Assembly (NCBI RefSeq): GCF_001428545.1 | Contig: NZ_LMHZ01000012.1 | Span: 248,546-312,545 of the forward strand | DNA: 64,000 nucleotides | Direction of reading: 5' to 3' | From: Noviherbaspirillum sp. Root189 | GTDB lineage: Bacteria; Pseudomonadota; Gammaproteobacteria; Burkholderiales; Burkholderiaceae_D | Shown: in pieces, positions 1 through 10,087 of the stretch | Position numbering within the stretch: position 1 is the stretch's first letter | How the letters are laid out: the number at the start of each line of letters is the position of its first letter | Program-made: the position numbers and the translations under genes | Notes under the pieces: model-generated | Seen by the model: only the letters and a program-made list of their open reading frames with translations | Told to the model about the DNA's origin: nothing | Database searches by the model: none

Positions 1-978
1 GTGATGATGAGCTTCGATCAGGTCGATGAGCAAAGCATGAACCTGTGCCGCGCTCTCTTCCTCGGGCAGCGCGGAGCGCAAGTCGATCAGTCGCGACATA
101 CGGTTCAATTGAGCGCGCATGCGCTCGACCCGATAAACCAGGCTGACCGATACGCCATGCTCATCCAGATCGGCGTAGATGCGATCCGTCTGCGCCTGAC
201 AGACGGCAATCAGCATGCGTACGCTGCGCAGGGAGGACTCGTCATGCACGCCGGAGAGCAGGTATTTTTCAAGTTCGCGTCGCAAGGCAAAGAAAGGCGT
301 TGCCTGTAGCGGCATTCGTGGTTCCAGGCGCTGCCGGAATTCGGAACTGACGCCGACCGCAATGACCATCGACACCAGATAGGTTAAAGCTTCATCGATT
401 TGCTGACGATAGTTGTGCGCAATCGCTTCATCGGCACAGAGCTTCCAGATGCGCGTCAATGTATTTTGATCAAGACCGAGCAGCCAGTCGGCATCGGCGG
501 GCTTGGGAAACATTGCCGTGAAGAGCGTTGACAAATCCTGCTTACCCGGCGGACGTGGCAGCAGCATGCGAATGACGCGCTCCCACAGTTCGCTGAAAAA
601 AGCCGGCTCGCGCGGCAGGCCGGTAACGCAGAACAGTTCGGGACCAACCGCCTCGCGCAGCGTTTTCTGCAATGTCGCCTGCACAATCCTTTTGGTATCG
701 CGGTTGCGGTCCAGCCAATCAAGCAGAAAGCGTGTGCGCTGATGCCTCAGCCGCTCCCATGTGTCGGCGTCAGGGATGCCATCGCGTGGCGTCATTCTGA
801 GCCATTGTGCGATATCGATCATCCAGTTTGCGCGCTCGTTCCACGAAGCGAAAGGATCGGCGCGACGCATCAGCGCCTGGATTTGCGCCACATAACGGAG
901 ATGATGGTCGTTGTATGCCGGTGAGCTGCGTCGGAAACGACGCCAGATCACCTTTAACTTCATCAGGGATATTTTCAT
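1..978 (-). CDS. Gcr-like 'site-specific recombinase' family protein, N-terminal part
   Basis: The reverse strand is open from an ATG at 978 to the window edge, giving the first 326 residues of a larger protein. Text such as 'RADPFASWNERANWMIDIAQ' and 'ELFCVTGLPREPAFFSELWE' resembles the betaproteobacterial family named SpecificRecomb (PF10136, Neisseria Gcr). Members of that family are usually about 650-700 residues with several C-terminal membrane helices; those helices would lie outside the window. The visible part is mostly helical and charged, with no signal peptide. The recombinase label is historical, and no known recombinase catalytic motif is visible here. It is divergent from the MoxR gene across 129 bases. 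Family assignment is by eye and fairly confident; the function is not. Confidence 0.72.
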   Translation of the reverse strand, partial: MKISLMKLKVIWRRFRRSSPAYNDHHLRYVAQIQALMRRADPFASWNERANWMIDIAQWLRMTPRDGIPDADTWERLRHQRTRFLLDWLDRNRDTKRIVQATLQKTLREAVGPELFCVTGLPREPAFFSELWERVIRMLLPRPPGKQDLSTLFTAMFPKPADADWLLGLDQNTLTRIWKLCADEAIAHNYRQQIDEALTYLVSMVIAVGVSSEFRQRLEPRMPLQATPFFALRRELEKYLLSGVHDESSLRSVRMLIAVCQAQTDRIYADLDEHGVSVSLVYRVERMRAQLNRMSRLIDLRSALPEEESAAQVHALLIDLIEAHHH

Positions 979-1107
979 GTTGTGGCTATCTGGTGGGAAA
1001 AGTGAGCAAATTCGGCGTACCCCGAGCGTTTCGGGCGTTCTGCCGGCCTCCGCGTTCTCGCTTATACTTGTTCTTGTTTCTTCTACTTCTTCTGGACAAC
1101 ACCCGCC

Positions 1108-1962
1108 ATGCGACAAGATACCCGCTTTGAAGGTTCCCAAAATTATGTAGCCACCAACGACCTGAAGCTCGCCGTCAATGCGGCGCTGACGCTGCAGCGC
1201 CCTCTGCTGATCAAGGGCGAGCCGGGTACGGGCAAGACCATGCTGGCGGAAGAAGTCGCCGCTGCGCTGGGCATGCCGCTACTCCAGTGGCACATCAAAT
1301 CCACCACCAAGGCCCAGCAGGGCTTGTATGAATACGATGCGGTGTCGCGACTGCGCGATTCGCAACTCGGCGACGAACGAGTCAAGGACATTCACAACTA
1401 CATCGTTAAAGGCGTGTTGTGGCAAGCCTTTACGGCGGATGAACAAGTTGTGCTGCTGATTGATGAAATCGATAAGGCCGACATCGAGTTCCCGAACGAC
1501 TTGCTGCGCGAACTCGACCGTATGGAGTTTTACGTGTACGAAACACGCGAGATGGTCAAGGCAAAAAATCGCCCGCTGGTGATCATCACTTCGAACAATG
1601 AGAAGGAATTGCCGGACGCCTTCCTGCGCCGCTGCTTCTTCCATTACATCAAGTTTCCGGACAAGGACACGATGCAGCAGATCGTCGACGTTCACTTCCC
1701 CGATCTGAAAAAGGATTTGCTGGCTCAAGCGCTGCAGACCTTTTACGAAGTGCGTGAAGTCGCCGGCCTGAAGAAGAAGCCGTCGACATCCGAGCTCCTC
1801 GACTGGCTCAAGCTGCTGCTGGCGGAAGACATTCCGGCGGAAGCGCTGCGCAGCAAGGATGCCAAGAGCATCGTCCCACCGCTGCATGGCGCGCTGCTGA
1901 AAAATGAACAGGACGTGCATCTGTTTGAACGCCTGGTATTCATGTCGCGTACCAATCGTTGA
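1108..1962 (+). CDS. MoxR-family AAA+ ATPase
   Basis: The protein has 284 residues, the normal size for a MoxR chaperone-like ATPase. Walker A is GEPGTGKT at residues 37-44. Walker B is VVLLIDEID at 114-122. A sensor-1-like TSNN lies at 161-164, followed by the arginine-rich LRRC segment. MoxR proteins usually work with a VWA-domain partner to mature or insert cofactors into enzyme complexes; that role is family knowledge. The partner appears to be the VWA gene 625 bases downstream, with a GNAT gene between. The start is preceded only by a weak GGA, but the protein begins as its relatives do. It is the first gene of a likely three-gene operon. Confidence 0.93.
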   Translation: MRQDTRFEGSQNYVATNDLKLAVNAALTLQRPLLIKGEPGTGKTMLAEEVAAALGMPLLQWHIKSTTKAQQGLYEYDAVSRLRDSQLGDERVKDIHNYIVKGVLWQAFTADEQVVLLIDEIDKADIEFPNDLLRELDRMEFYVYETREMVKAKNRPLVIITSNNEKELPDAFLRRCFFHYIKFPDKDTMQQIVDVHFPDLKKDLLAQALQTFYEVREVAGLKKKPSTSELLDWLKLLLAEDIPAEALRSKDAKSIVPPLHGALLKNEQDVHLFERLVFMSRTNR

Positions 1963-1992
1963 ACCGTTGTTAAGGCACCGAGGCAATAGTCC

Positions 1993-2598
1993 ATGAATTT
2001 TGTTGAACAGGTCACGCTGCAGGGACGGTATGCGACATTGGAGCCGCTGGCGCCGCAGCACGCGGACGAAATCCGCGTCGCTGTCCAGGACGGCGAACTG
2101 TGGAAGCTTTTCTTCACCATGGTGCCGAAGCCGGAAGCCGTACAGGACTACATCGACGGCTTGCTCGCATTGCGTGAGCGCGGCCTCGCCTTTCCATTTG
2201 CGGTGCGTGACAACAAGAGCGGACGCATTATCGGCGGCAGCCGCTACCTGAACATCGACGCAGCGCATCGCCGTGTCGAGATCGGCGGCACCTGGTATGC
2301 AAAGAGCATGCAGCGCAGCGGCATCAATACGGAATGCAAGCTGATGATGCTGACACATGCGTTCGAGAAGCTCGACTGCATCGCGGTCGAATTCCGCACT
2401 GACTGGTTCAACCATCGTTCGCAGTCAGCGATCGAGCGCCTCGGCGCCAAGCGTGACGGCGTGCTGCGCAATCACATGATCATGGCCGATGGCCGCATCC
2501 GCGACACCGTCGTGTACAGCATCATCCGCAATGAATGGCCGGGAGTGAAAACCAACCTGCAATTCAAACTGGAGGCAGGAGAGTCCCATGTTGATTGA
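1993..2598 (+). CDS. GNAT-family N-acetyltransferase (RimJ/RimL type)
   Basis: The product has 201 residues and resembles RimJ/RimL-type acetyltransferases, which move an acetyl group from acetyl-CoA to an amine, often a protein N-terminus. Visible features are the substrate-side start 'GRYATLEPLAPQHADEIRVA', the strand 'GRIIGGSRYLNID', 'VEIGGTWYAKSMQRSG' at the acetyl-CoA site, and the C-terminal 'VEFRTDWFNHRSQSAIERLG'. The gene sits 30 bases after moxR and overlaps the VWA gene by 11 bases, so the three are probably co-transcribed and the last two translationally coupled. The substrate is unknown; acetylation of the VWA protein or its client is only an idea. Confidence 0.88.
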   Translation: MNFVEQVTLQGRYATLEPLAPQHADEIRVAVQDGELWKLFFTMVPKPEAVQDYIDGLLALRERGLAFPFAVRDNKSGRIIGGSRYLNIDAAHRRVEIGGTWYAKSMQRSGINTECKLMMLTHAFEKLDCIAVEFRTDWFNHRSQSAIERLGAKRDGVLRNHMIMADGRIRDTVVYSIIRNEWPGVKTNLQFKLEAGESHVD

Positions 2599-3757
2599 TT
2601 TTTTCTTTACCCTCAAGGATGCCAAGATCCCGGTGTCGATCAAGGAATTCCTGATCCTGCTCGAAGCGATGCAAAAGAACGTCATCAGTCCTTCGCTCGA
2701 CGATTTTTACTTCCTGTCCCGGACCACTCTTGTCAAGGACGAGGCGCATTACGACAAGTTCGACAAGGCCTTCGGCCTGTACTTCCGCGGCATCGATGCG
2801 ATCTTTGAAAAGCATCCCGAGATCCCGCTCGAGTGGCTGCAAAAACGCATGGAGCGCGAACTGACTCCCGAGCAAAAGGCTGCCATCGAGAAGTTTGGCT
2901 ACGACAAACTGATGGACCGCCTGAAGGAGTTGCTGAAGGAGCAGAAGGAACGCCATGAGGGCGGCAACAAATGGATCGGCACCGGCGGCACATCCCCGTT
3001 CGGAAACGGCGGTCAGAATCCGGAAGGCATACGCATCGGCGGCGAAGGCGGCAACCGTACCGCGGTGAAGGTATGGGAAGCGCGTTCCTATCGCGATTAC
3101 GACGATGAGCGTGAACTCGGCACCCGTAACATCAAGGTTGCGCTGCGCCGTCTGCGCAAGTTCGCGCGTGAAGGCGCCGAAGAAGAACTGGCGCTCGACG
3201 ATACGATCCGCGCCACCGCCAACAATGCCGGCTACCTTGACATCAAGATGCAACCGGAACGCAAGAACAACATCAAGGTGCTGATGCTGCTGGATGTCGG
3301 CGGCACGATGGACGACCACATTGCCCGTACCGAGGAACTGTTTTCGGCCGCGAAAACGGAATTCAAGAACATGGAGTTCTTTTACTTCCACAACTGTGTC
3401 TATGACTACCTGTGGAAGAACAACCGGCGCCGGCATGCGGAGCGCTTTCCGACATGGGACATCCTGCGCAAGTACACACCGGATACCAAAGTGATCTTCG
3501 TTGGCGATGCGACCATGAGCCCGTACGAGATTTTGCAGCCGGGCGGTTCGGTGGAGTACAACAACGAGGAAGCCGGCGCGGAATGGCTGCAGCGTTTCAC
3601 CAGCACGTTTCCGAAGTTCATCTGGCTCAATCCGGAACCGGAAGGCCTTTGGCAGTATCGCCAGTCGATTGCAGTAATTCGTCAGCTGATGAACAACCGG
3701 ATGTTCCCGGTTACCATCGAAGGCCTGGAACGCGGCATGCGACTGCTTAGCAAATAA
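2588..3757 (+). CDS. VWA domain-containing protein, CoxE-like
   Basis: This 389-residue protein matches the CoxE-like VWA family that partners MoxR ATPases. The N-terminal half is helical and charged. A Gly-rich segment (about residues 120-155) leads to the VWA domain at about 235-389. The metal-site motif reads DVGGTMDDH, the Asp-x-Gly-Gly-Thr form rather than classic DxSxS. A late 'VIFVGDATMSP' carries a further MIDAS-like Asp. A strong ribosome-binding site (AGGAG) precedes the ATG by a few bases, inside the end of the GNAT gene. The pair probably acts as a metal-dependent chaperone in the cytoplasm; its client is not evident from neighbours. Confidence 0.9.
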   Translation: MLIDFFFTLKDAKIPVSIKEFLILLEAMQKNVISPSLDDFYFLSRTTLVKDEAHYDKFDKAFGLYFRGIDAIFEKHPEIPLEWLQKRMERELTPEQKAAIEKFGYDKLMDRLKELLKEQKERHEGGNKWIGTGGTSPFGNGGQNPEGIRIGGEGGNRTAVKVWEARSYRDYDDERELGTRNIKVALRRLRKFAREGAEEELALDDTIRATANNAGYLDIKMQPERKNNIKVLMLLDVGGTMDDHIARTEELFSAAKTEFKNMEFFYFHNCVYDYLWKNNRRRHAERFPTWDILRKYTPDTKVIFVGDATMSPYEILQPGGSVEYNNEEAGAEWLQRFTSTFPKFIWLNPEPEGLWQYRQSIAVIRQLMNNRMFPVTIEGLERGMRLLSK

Positions 3758-3821
3758 GCAAATATTGGCGAGCACGCCGGGATGCCTTCCCGGCTGCGGC
3801 GCACCTGCCTGATGCGCCCGA

Positions 3822-4664
3822 TTATCTGGCCGATGGCAAATACTTCTTCAGTACCGTAATCAGGTGATTGCTGGCCAGCGGCTTGTTGAGAAAACCTTCC
3901 ACGCCAACATAATGGGCCTGCTCCCTGTCGTACTCAAAGGGCTTGCTGATCAGCAGGATGACCGTGGTTTTCACCGGCGAGTCTTTTTCCTTGATACCCC
4001 AGCAAAGACGGTAGGGATCGACACCCGGCGTCGAGGTATTGATCAGCACCACGGCAATCGGCTGTTGTTTGCAAATATCGACTGCCGCCATTTCATCACC
4101 TGCCCATAGCACTGGCACCGGCACCTGCCCTGGCTGCCGTGCCAGTAAATCGGACAGGTAATCGCGGGACGCGGTGTTCTTGTCGACGATGAGGACTACG
4201 CCATCTTCGGGGATTTTTGTCCGCATCTTTTCGTACTCAGCCGGATCGGTCAGGTCAATATCCAGTCTCTGCCGACGGCGGCGCTCCGGAACGACGACCA
4301 CATCCGACGCTTCCAGTCGGGCAAGTGCATCCGCCTTTTTCTCCACCAGATCGTCCAGCGCGACAAAAAATGCATCCCATTCGAGGGGACGGGCAATCTG
4401 TGGATACGGCAAGTCAATCTGCGGTGTGCCAACCATTAGTGCCGGCCGGACATCGCTGGCCCGCAGATCGGACAGGATAATCATTGCCTTCAGCTGTTCT
4501 GCATTGACCACATACAGATCAGGATCCTGAAGATTGTCCTCCGCCAGCCTGAAATACCCGTATCCTTTGCCATGGCCTTCTGCAAAGGCGACGTCGAACC
4601 CGGCTTCTTCCTCATCGGAGAAGCCGATTGGGCGCACGGCAAAGGGAAAGATGGTATTCGGCAT
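3822..4664 (-). CDS. Receiver-like (pseudo-response-regulator) protein
   Basis: The 280-residue protein has an unrecognised N-terminal half (1-150) and a C-terminal receiver-like fold (155-280). The receiver shows the acidic start 'VVLIVDKNTASRDYL' (Asp161), the switch residue in 'LLISKPF' (Ser240) and the conserved Lys261 in 'GFLNKPL'. Where the phospho-acceptor Asp belongs the text is 'VVLINTSTPGVD', so Asn209 takes its place. Classical Asp phosphorylation is therefore unlikely unless Asn is deamidated. It is convergent with the VWA gene and divergent from parE over 297 bases, a gap in which I see no other gene. Function unknown; it may be a phosphorylation-independent protein-interaction module. 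Confidence 0.8.
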   Translation of the reverse strand: MPNTIFPFAVRPIGFSDEEEAGFDVAFAEGHGKGYGYFRLAEDNLQDPDLYVVNAEQLKAMIILSDLRASDVRPALMVGTPQIDLPYPQIARPLEWDAFFVALDDLVEKKADALARLEASDVVVVPERRRRQRLDIDLTDPAEYEKMRTKIPEDGVVLIVDKNTASRDYLSDLLARQPGQVPVPVLWAGDEMAAVDICKQQPIAVVLINTSTPGVDPYRLCWGIKEKDSPVKTTVILLISKPFEYDREQAHYVGVEGFLNKPLASNHLITVLKKYLPSAR

Positions 4665-4961
4665 AGGGTTTCATTTTATAAACATTTTGTGGTGCCGGAC
4701 TACTGAAACTTCCTGCAACCATGAAAAATCGATCACAAACGGCGTCCGAAACTACACTGACCCACTTCATGGTTTTTTATCCTCAAACGACACAAAAGCG
4801 TTGCATACCGCCATTGCGCCCCCAGATACAGTTGGTTCTGCCGGGGCCTCCGGCAAGCGCGTTTCTTCTCAACGCCCGGCACGTTTTTCATTAGAATGCT
4901 GGGACTTATGTTTAAATACATTCCCTCTGGAAATAACCGCATCTTTGGCGTTCTCACTTGA

Positions 4962-6950
4962 ATGGCAACTAAAAAATCCTCCGCCTCCGAATATAGCGAA
5001 TCGTCGATCCGGGTCCTGAAGGGCCTTGAGCCGGTGAAGCAGCGGCCGGGTATGTACACCCGTACCGAAAACCCTCTGCACATCATTCAGGAAGTCATCG
5101 ACAACGCGTCCGACGAAGCCCTCGGCGGACACGGCAAGAACATCATGGTCACCCTGAATGCCGATGGCAGCGTCAGCGTGGAAGACGATGGCCGCGGCAT
5201 CCCGGTCGGCTTGCACCCCGAAGAAAAGGTCCCGACGGTCGAGATCGTGTTTACCCGGCTGCACGCGGGTGGCAAGTTCGACAAGGGATCGGGCGGCGCC
5301 TATTCCTTCTCCGGCGGCTTACATGGCGTCGGTGTTTCGGTCACCAATGCCCTTTCCACTCGGCTGGAAATCACTGTCTGGCGCGAAGGCGGCATGCACC
5401 AGCTCACATTTGCCGACGGCGATGTGATTCAAAAGCTGAAATCCCGCCCGCTCGCCAAGGACGAGAAAAAATCCGGTACCCGCGTCACGGTCTGGCCGAA
5501 TCCGAAGTACTTTGATTCCCCCGTGATTCCCGGCGCGGAATTGCAGCGCCTGTTGCGTTCGAAAGCAGTCCTGCTCCCCGGCGTGAAAGTCACGCTGACG
5601 AACGCCAAAAACGGCGACACCCAGACCTGGCAATACGACCAGGGCCTGCGCGGCTACCTGGTCGAATCGCTGGCCCAGGCTTCGCATGCCGAACCGCTGA
5701 TCCCATTGTTCGAAGGCCAGCAGTACGCCGGCAACGACGTGGAAGGTTTTGCGGAAGGTGAAGGTGCCGCCTGGGTAGTTGCATGGACCGAAGACGGCAA
5801 CGTGGTGCGCGAATCCTATGTCAATCTGATCCCGACTCCAGCAGGCGGCACGCATGAAGCAGGCTTGCGGGAAGGCTTGTTCGGCGCGGTCAAGAGCTTC
5901 GTCGAAATGCACTCGCTGCTGCCCAAGGGCGTCAAGCTGCTGCCGGAAGATGTGTTTGCCCGTGTTTCTTTCGTGCTCTCAGCCAAGGTGCTGGACCCGC
6001 AGTTCCAGGGACAGATCAAGGAAAGGTTGAATTCGCGCGATGCTGTCCGCCTGGTGTCGACTTATACCAGGCCGGCGCTCGAATTGTGGCTCAACCATCA
6101 TGTCGACTACGGCAAGAAACTGGCCGACCTGGTGATCAAGCAGGCGCAATCCCGCCTGCGCTCCGCCCAGAAAGTCGAGAAAAAGAAATCGTCGGGTGTG
6201 GCGGTCCTGCCCGGCAAGCTCACCGACTGTGAATCCGATGACATCTCGCGCAACGAGATTTTCCTGGTCGAGGGCGACTCGGCGGGCGGTTCCGCCAAAA
6301 TGGGCCGCGACAAGGAATTCCAGGCCATCCTGCCGCTACGCGGCAAGGTGCTCAACTCCTGGGAAACCGAGCGTGACCGCCTGTTCGCCAACAATGAAAT
6401 CCACGACATCGCAGTGGCGATCGGCGTCGATCCGCACGGCCCGAACGATACGCCCGACCTGAGCGGCCTGCGCTACGGCAAGATCTGCATCCTCTCCGAT
6501 GCGGACGTCGACGGTTCGCACATCCAGGTGCTGTTGCTGACCCTGTTCTTCAAACATTTTCCGCAATTGATCGCGCGCGGTCATATCTGCGTTGCCCGTC
6601 CGCCGCTGTACCGTGTCGACGCGCCGGCACGCGGCAAGAAGCAGGCGCAGAAGCTGTACGCGCTTGACGATGGCGAACTCGAAGCGATTGAAGACAAGCT
6701 GCGCAAGGATGGACTGAAGGATGGCAGCTGGGGAATTTCGCGCTTCAAAGGCCTGGGTGAAATGAATGCCGAGCAGTTATGGGAAACCACGATGAATCCG
6801 GATACCCGCCGCCTGCTGCCCGTGTCGCTTGGCGACTTTGACCTTGCCGCATCCGAATTGCGCTTCAACATGCTGATGGGCAAAGGCGAAGCCGCTGCCC
6901 GACGCGCATGGCTGGAAGAGCACGGCAACGAAGCGGAAGCCGATATCTAA
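4962..6950 (+). CDS. parE: DNA topoisomerase IV subunit B
   Basis: ParE is the ATPase half of topoisomerase IV, which unlinks daughter chromosomes. The 662-residue protein has the GHKL ATP site, with Asn48 in '[13 protein letters not shown]' and 'DDGRGIP' at 75-81, followed by the transducer domain. The TOPRIM domain carries the metal ligands Glu437 in 'EGDSAGG' and 'DADVDGSH'. The C-terminal '[20 protein letters not shown]' is typical. The start gives the standard '[13 protein letters not shown]' opening, although no clear Shine-Dalgarno precedes it. It lies upstream of parC with a lytic transglycosylase gene between, all on one strand with gaps of 12-24 bases. Confidence 0.98.
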   Translation: MATKKSSASEYSESSIRVLKGLEPVKQRPGMYTRTENPLHIIQEVIDNASDEALGGHGKNIMVTLNADGSVSVEDDGRGIPVGLHPEEKVPTVEIVFTRLHAGGKFDKGSGGAYSFSGGLHGVGVSVTNALSTRLEITVWREGGMHQLTFADGDVIQKLKSRPLAKDEKKSGTRVTVWPNPKYFDSPVIPGAELQRLLRSKAVLLPGVKVTLTNAKNGDTQTWQYDQGLRGYLVESLAQASHAEPLIPLFEGQQYAGNDVEGFAEGEGAAWVVAWTEDGNVVRESYVNLIPTPAGGTHEAGLREGLFGAVKSFVEMHSLLPKGVKLLPEDVFARVSFVLSAKVLDPQFQGQIKERLNSRDAVRLVSTYTRPALELWLNHHVDYGKKLADLVIKQAQSRLRSAQKVEKKKSSGVAVLPGKLTDCESDDISRNEIFLVEGDSAGGSAKMGRDKEFQAILPLRGKVLNSWETERDRLFANNEIHDIAVAIGVDPHGPNDTPDLSGLRYGKICILSDADVDGSHIQVLLLTLFFKHFPQLIARGHICVARPPLYRVDAPARGKKQAQKLYALDDGELEAIEDKLRKDGLKDGSWGISRFKGLGEMNAEQLWETTMNPDTRRLLPVSLGDFDLAASELRFNMLMGKGEAAARRAWLEEHGNEAEADI

Positions 6951-6974
6951 GCCGAAACCAAGCCAAAACACGCG

Positions 6975-7751
6975 ATGCGACTTCTCGCTGCCCTTTGCCT
7001 GACCTTGCTGATGTTGGCCGCGCTGCCCGCGCGAGCCGACATCTATGGCTACGTCGATGCGGAGGGCATCGCGCATTTCTCCACCGAAAAAATCGACGCG
7101 CGTTATCAGCTTTATTTGCGGGGGACGACATCGTTTGATACCTCGCAACCTGGTGCGTCGGTCGCATCGGCTGAGCGGATCGAAACGCCATTGTCGGCGT
7201 ATCTCTCCGGCCATCCCGGCCTGAAGAAAGTGGAAACCCTGGTGCATGACGCGGCGCAGGAATTCTCTCTCGATCCGGCATTGCTGAAAGCGGTGATGGC
7301 GGCCGAGTCAGGCTTCAACACGTATGCGGTATCGCCCAAGGGCGCCATCGGACTCATGCAGATCATGCCGGCAACTGCGGAACGCTACGGTATGCAAGGC
7401 GACCGCAAACGCAGCATCGCGCAAAAACTGACGGACCCGAAAACCAATATCCGGCTGGCGGCGCGCTACCTGCGCGACCTGCACAAGCTGTTTCCATCCC
7501 GGCCGGAACTGGTGATCGCGTCGTATAACGCTGGTGAGGGCGCGGTGCAGAAGTACAACAATGCGATCCCGCCCTATCCGGAAACGCGCAACTATGTGCA
7601 GATCGTCAAGCAGTTTTACCTGATGTACAAGCCGGCCGCACAGACGCTGGCCATTGCTTCTGCTTCGTTAGCCGGCGAAATGTCCGGCGCGAAGCGCATA
7701 CATATGACCATACCCGGACGCCGCAACATGCCGGCATCCGCACTCGAATAA
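6975..7751 (+). CDS. Lytic transglycosylase (SLT) with DUF4124-like N-terminus
   Basis: The 258-residue protein begins with a cleavable signal peptide (residues 1-21, ending ALPARA). A short DUF4124-like strand pair follows, 'DIYGYVDAEGIAHFSTEKID'. The SLT lysozyme-fold domain spans about residues 85-225. The catalytic Glu111 is in 'VMAAESGFN', followed by 'GAIGLMQIMPATA' and 'LVIASYNAGEGAV', all hallmarks of MltC/Slt-like enzymes that cleave the MurNAc-GlcNAc bond of peptidoglycan in the periplasm. It lies between parE and parC with gaps of 24 and 12 bases, so co-transcription is likely and would link wall remodelling to chromosome decatenation. Neither gap contains a good ribosome-binding site. 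Confidence 0.93.
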   Translation: MRLLAALCLTLLMLAALPARADIYGYVDAEGIAHFSTEKIDARYQLYLRGTTSFDTSQPGASVASAERIETPLSAYLSGHPGLKKVETLVHDAAQEFSLDPALLKAVMAAESGFNTYAVSPKGAIGLMQIMPATAERYGMQGDRKRSIAQKLTDPKTNIRLAARYLRDLHKLFPSRPELVIASYNAGEGAVQKYNNAIPPYPETRNYVQIVKQFYLMYKPAAQTLAIASASLAGEMSGAKRIHMTIPGRRNMPASALE

Positions 7752-7763
7752 ATTCTGAACATA

Positions 7764-10073
7764 ATGACTGAACAAGCCACTCTGTTTGATGAGATGCCGT
7801 CTGGCGACGGCGAAGCGCTGACGCTCGCGACTTTTGCCGAACGCGCCTATCTGGACTACGCAATCTCGGTCGTCAAGGGACGCGCCCTGCCCGACGTCAG
7901 CGACGGCCAGAAACCGGTGCAGCGTCGCATTCTGTATGCGATGCATGAACTCGGTTTGAACGCCACCGCAAAGCCGCGTAAATCCGCAGCCGTGGTCGGC
8001 GACGTGCTGGGCAAGCTGCATCCGCACGGCGACCAGTCCGTGTATGACGCGCTAGTGCGCATGGCCCAGGGCTTTTCCTTGCGCTACCCACTGATTGATG
8101 GACAGGGCAACTTCGGATCGCGAGACGGTGACGGTGCCGCGGCGATGCGATATACCGAAGCGCGCCTGACGCCGATCTCCCGCCTGCTGCTCGATGAAAT
8201 CGACATGGGCACGGTCGACTTTGCGCCCAACTACGACGGTACCTCGGAAGAGCCGAAGCTGTTGCCGGCACGCCTGCCTTTCGTCCTGCTCAACGGCGCA
8301 TCCGGTATCGCGGTCGGCCTGGCAACGGAAATCCCGTCGCACAACCTGACCGAGGTTGCCAAGGCCGCGGTCGCGATGATTCGCAACCCGAAACTGACAC
8401 ATGCCGAACTGATGGAATTCATCCCCGGCCCGGATTTCCCGGGTGGCGGACAAATCATCACGCCGACCTCCGCAATCTCGGAAATGTACGAGAGCGGTCG
8501 TGGCACGCTCAAGGTGCGCGCGCGCTGGAAAATCGAAGACCTGGCACGCGGACAATGGCAGGCGGTCATTACCGAGCTGCCGCCGGGCACCTCGTCCCAG
8601 AAAGTGCTGGAAGAAATCGAGGAACTGACCAACCCGAAGGTGAAGACCGGCAAAAAATCGCTGCTGCCCGAGCAACTGGCGACCAAGCAGATGATCCTGT
8701 CGGTGCTCGACACGGTGCGCGACGAATCCGGCAAGGATGCGCCGGTACGCCTGGTCCTTGAACCCAAGTCGAAGAACCAGGACCAGACCGAGTTCATGAA
8801 CATCCTGCTGGCCCAGACTTCGCTGGAAACCGGCAGCTCGATCAACCTCGTGATGATCGGCGGTGATGGCCGTCCGCGCCAAAAGGGTCTGACCCATATC
8901 CTGCGCGAGTGGATCGATTTCCGTTTTGCGACCATCACCCGCCGCACCCAGTTCAGGCTGAAAAAGGTCGACGACCGCATCCACATCCTGGAAGGCCGGG
9001 AAGCCGTCCTGTTGAACATCGACAAGGTGATCCGCATCATCCGCGAGTCCGACGAGCCCAAACCGGCCCTGATGCAAGCCTTCAAGTTGTCGGACCGTCA
9101 GGCCGAGGACATCCTTGAAATCCGGCTGCGCCAGTTGGCGCGCCTCGAAGCCATCAAGATCCAGCAGGAACTGGATGAACTTCGCAAGGAAAAGACCACT
9201 CTGCACGACCTGCTCGACAATCCGGCGTCAATGAAGAGACTGGTGATCAAGGAAATCGAAACCGATGCCAAGCAATTCGGTGACGCCCGTCGCACGCTGA
9301 TCAAGGAAGCCGAACGCGCCAGTGTGGAGCAAAGAGTCATCGACGAACCGGTCACCGTGGTGATCTCGCAAAAGGGCTGGGTCCGCGCGCGTACCGGCCA
9401 TGGTCACGATCCGGCGCAGTTCACGTTCAAGGCGGGTGACAACCTGTACGGCACGTTCGAATGCCGTACTGTCGATACGCTGCTCGCCTTCGGTTCGAAT
9501 GGACGGATCTATTCGGTGCCCGTGACATCCCTGCCGGGCGCCCGCGGTGACGGCGTGCCGGTCACCACCCTGATCGAACTGGCGAGCGGCACACGGCTGC
9601 TGCATTACTTCGTCGGGCCGTCCGATACGCTGCTGTTGCTGGCGTCGACGGCGGGCTACGGCTTTACCGCCAAGGCCGGCGAAATGGTCAGTCGCATCAA
9701 GGCCGGCAAGGCCTTCATGACGCTGGACGAAGGCGACGAACCTGTCGCGCCCCGTCCGGTGACCGCCAATGCCAGCGCGATCGCCTGCGTATCCGAAAAG
9801 GGAAAACTACTGGTGTTCGGCATGGACGAGATCAAGGCCCTATCCGGTGGCGGACGCGGCGTGATCCTGATGGAGCTCGAAAAGAACGAGAAGCTGGTGG
9901 CGGCGCAACCGATCAGCCAGAAAGGCGTCACCGTGAGCGGCATCGGTCGCGGCGGCAAACCGCAGGAGCTTCGTCTGACCGCATCCGACCTGACAGGCCA
10001 TATCGGCAAGCGGGCACGCAAGGGCAAAGTGCTGGAATCGAAGATCAAGCCGGCTGGCCTGGTGTCGAATTAA
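7764..10073 (+). CDS. parC: DNA topoisomerase IV subunit A
   Basis: The 769-residue subunit cuts and rejoins DNA. The catalytic Tyr130 lies in '[14 protein letters not shown]'. The quinolone-determining helix reads [15 protein letters not shown] (86-100). Gln91 therefore occupies the position of E. coli ParC Ser80, and Asp95 that of Glu84. The winged-helix and tower regions are complete, and the C-terminal half carries beta-pinwheel-like repeats ('[18 protein letters not shown]', '[12 protein letters not shown]'). ParC pairs with the ParE encoded just upstream. A hairpin at 10088 follows the stop codon. Annotation as parC rather than gyrA rests on the parE linkage and the shorter C-terminal domain. 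Confidence 0.98.
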   Translation: MTEQATLFDEMPSGDGEALTLATFAERAYLDYAISVVKGRALPDVSDGQKPVQRRILYAMHELGLNATAKPRKSAAVVGDVLGKLHPHGDQSVYDALVRMAQGFSLRYPLIDGQGNFGSRDGDGAAAMRYTEARLTPISRLLLDEIDMGTVDFAPNYDGTSEEPKLLPARLPFVLLNGASGIAVGLATEIPSHNLTEVAKAAVAMIRNPKLTHAELMEFIPGPDFPGGGQIITPTSAISEMYESGRGTLKVRARWKIEDLARGQWQAVITELPPGTSSQKVLEEIEELTNPKVKTGKKSLLPEQLATKQMILSVLDTVRDESGKDAPVRLVLEPKSKNQDQTEFMNILLAQTSLETGSSINLVMIGGDGRPRQKGLTHILREWIDFRFATITRRTQFRLKKVDDRIHILEGREAVLLNIDKVIRIIRESDEPKPALMQAFKLSDRQAEDILEIRLRQLARLEAIKIQQELDELRKEKTTLHDLLDNPASMKRLVIKEIETDAKQFGDARRTLIKEAERASVEQRVIDEPVTVVISQKGWVRARTGHGHDPAQFTFKAGDNLYGTFECRTVDTLLAFGSNGRIYSVPVTSLPGARGDGVPVTTLIELASGTRLLHYFVGPSDTLLLLASTAGYGFTAKAGEMVSRIKAGKAFMTLDEGDEPVAPRPVTANASAIACVSEKGKLLVFGMDEIKALSGGGRGVILMELEKNEKLVAAQPISQKGVTVSGIGRGGKPQELRLTASDLTGHIGKRARKGKVLESKIKPAGLVSN

Positions 10074-10087
10074 ATTAACAGAAGGTT

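Noticed and set aside
1279-2415. Reverse-strand open frame of 378 codons over moxR and the GNAT gene
   Set aside because: It is the antisense shadow of two well-recognised proteins and has no recognisable motif.
3776-3800. Hairpin GCCGGGA/TCCCGGC after the VWA gene as a terminator
   Set aside because: The stem is short and no T-run follows on either strand.
4962-10073. Annotation of the topoisomerase genes as gyrB and gyrA
   Set aside because: Lengths (662 and 769), the parE-type opening, the linked pair and the short pinwheel domain fit topoisomerase IV.
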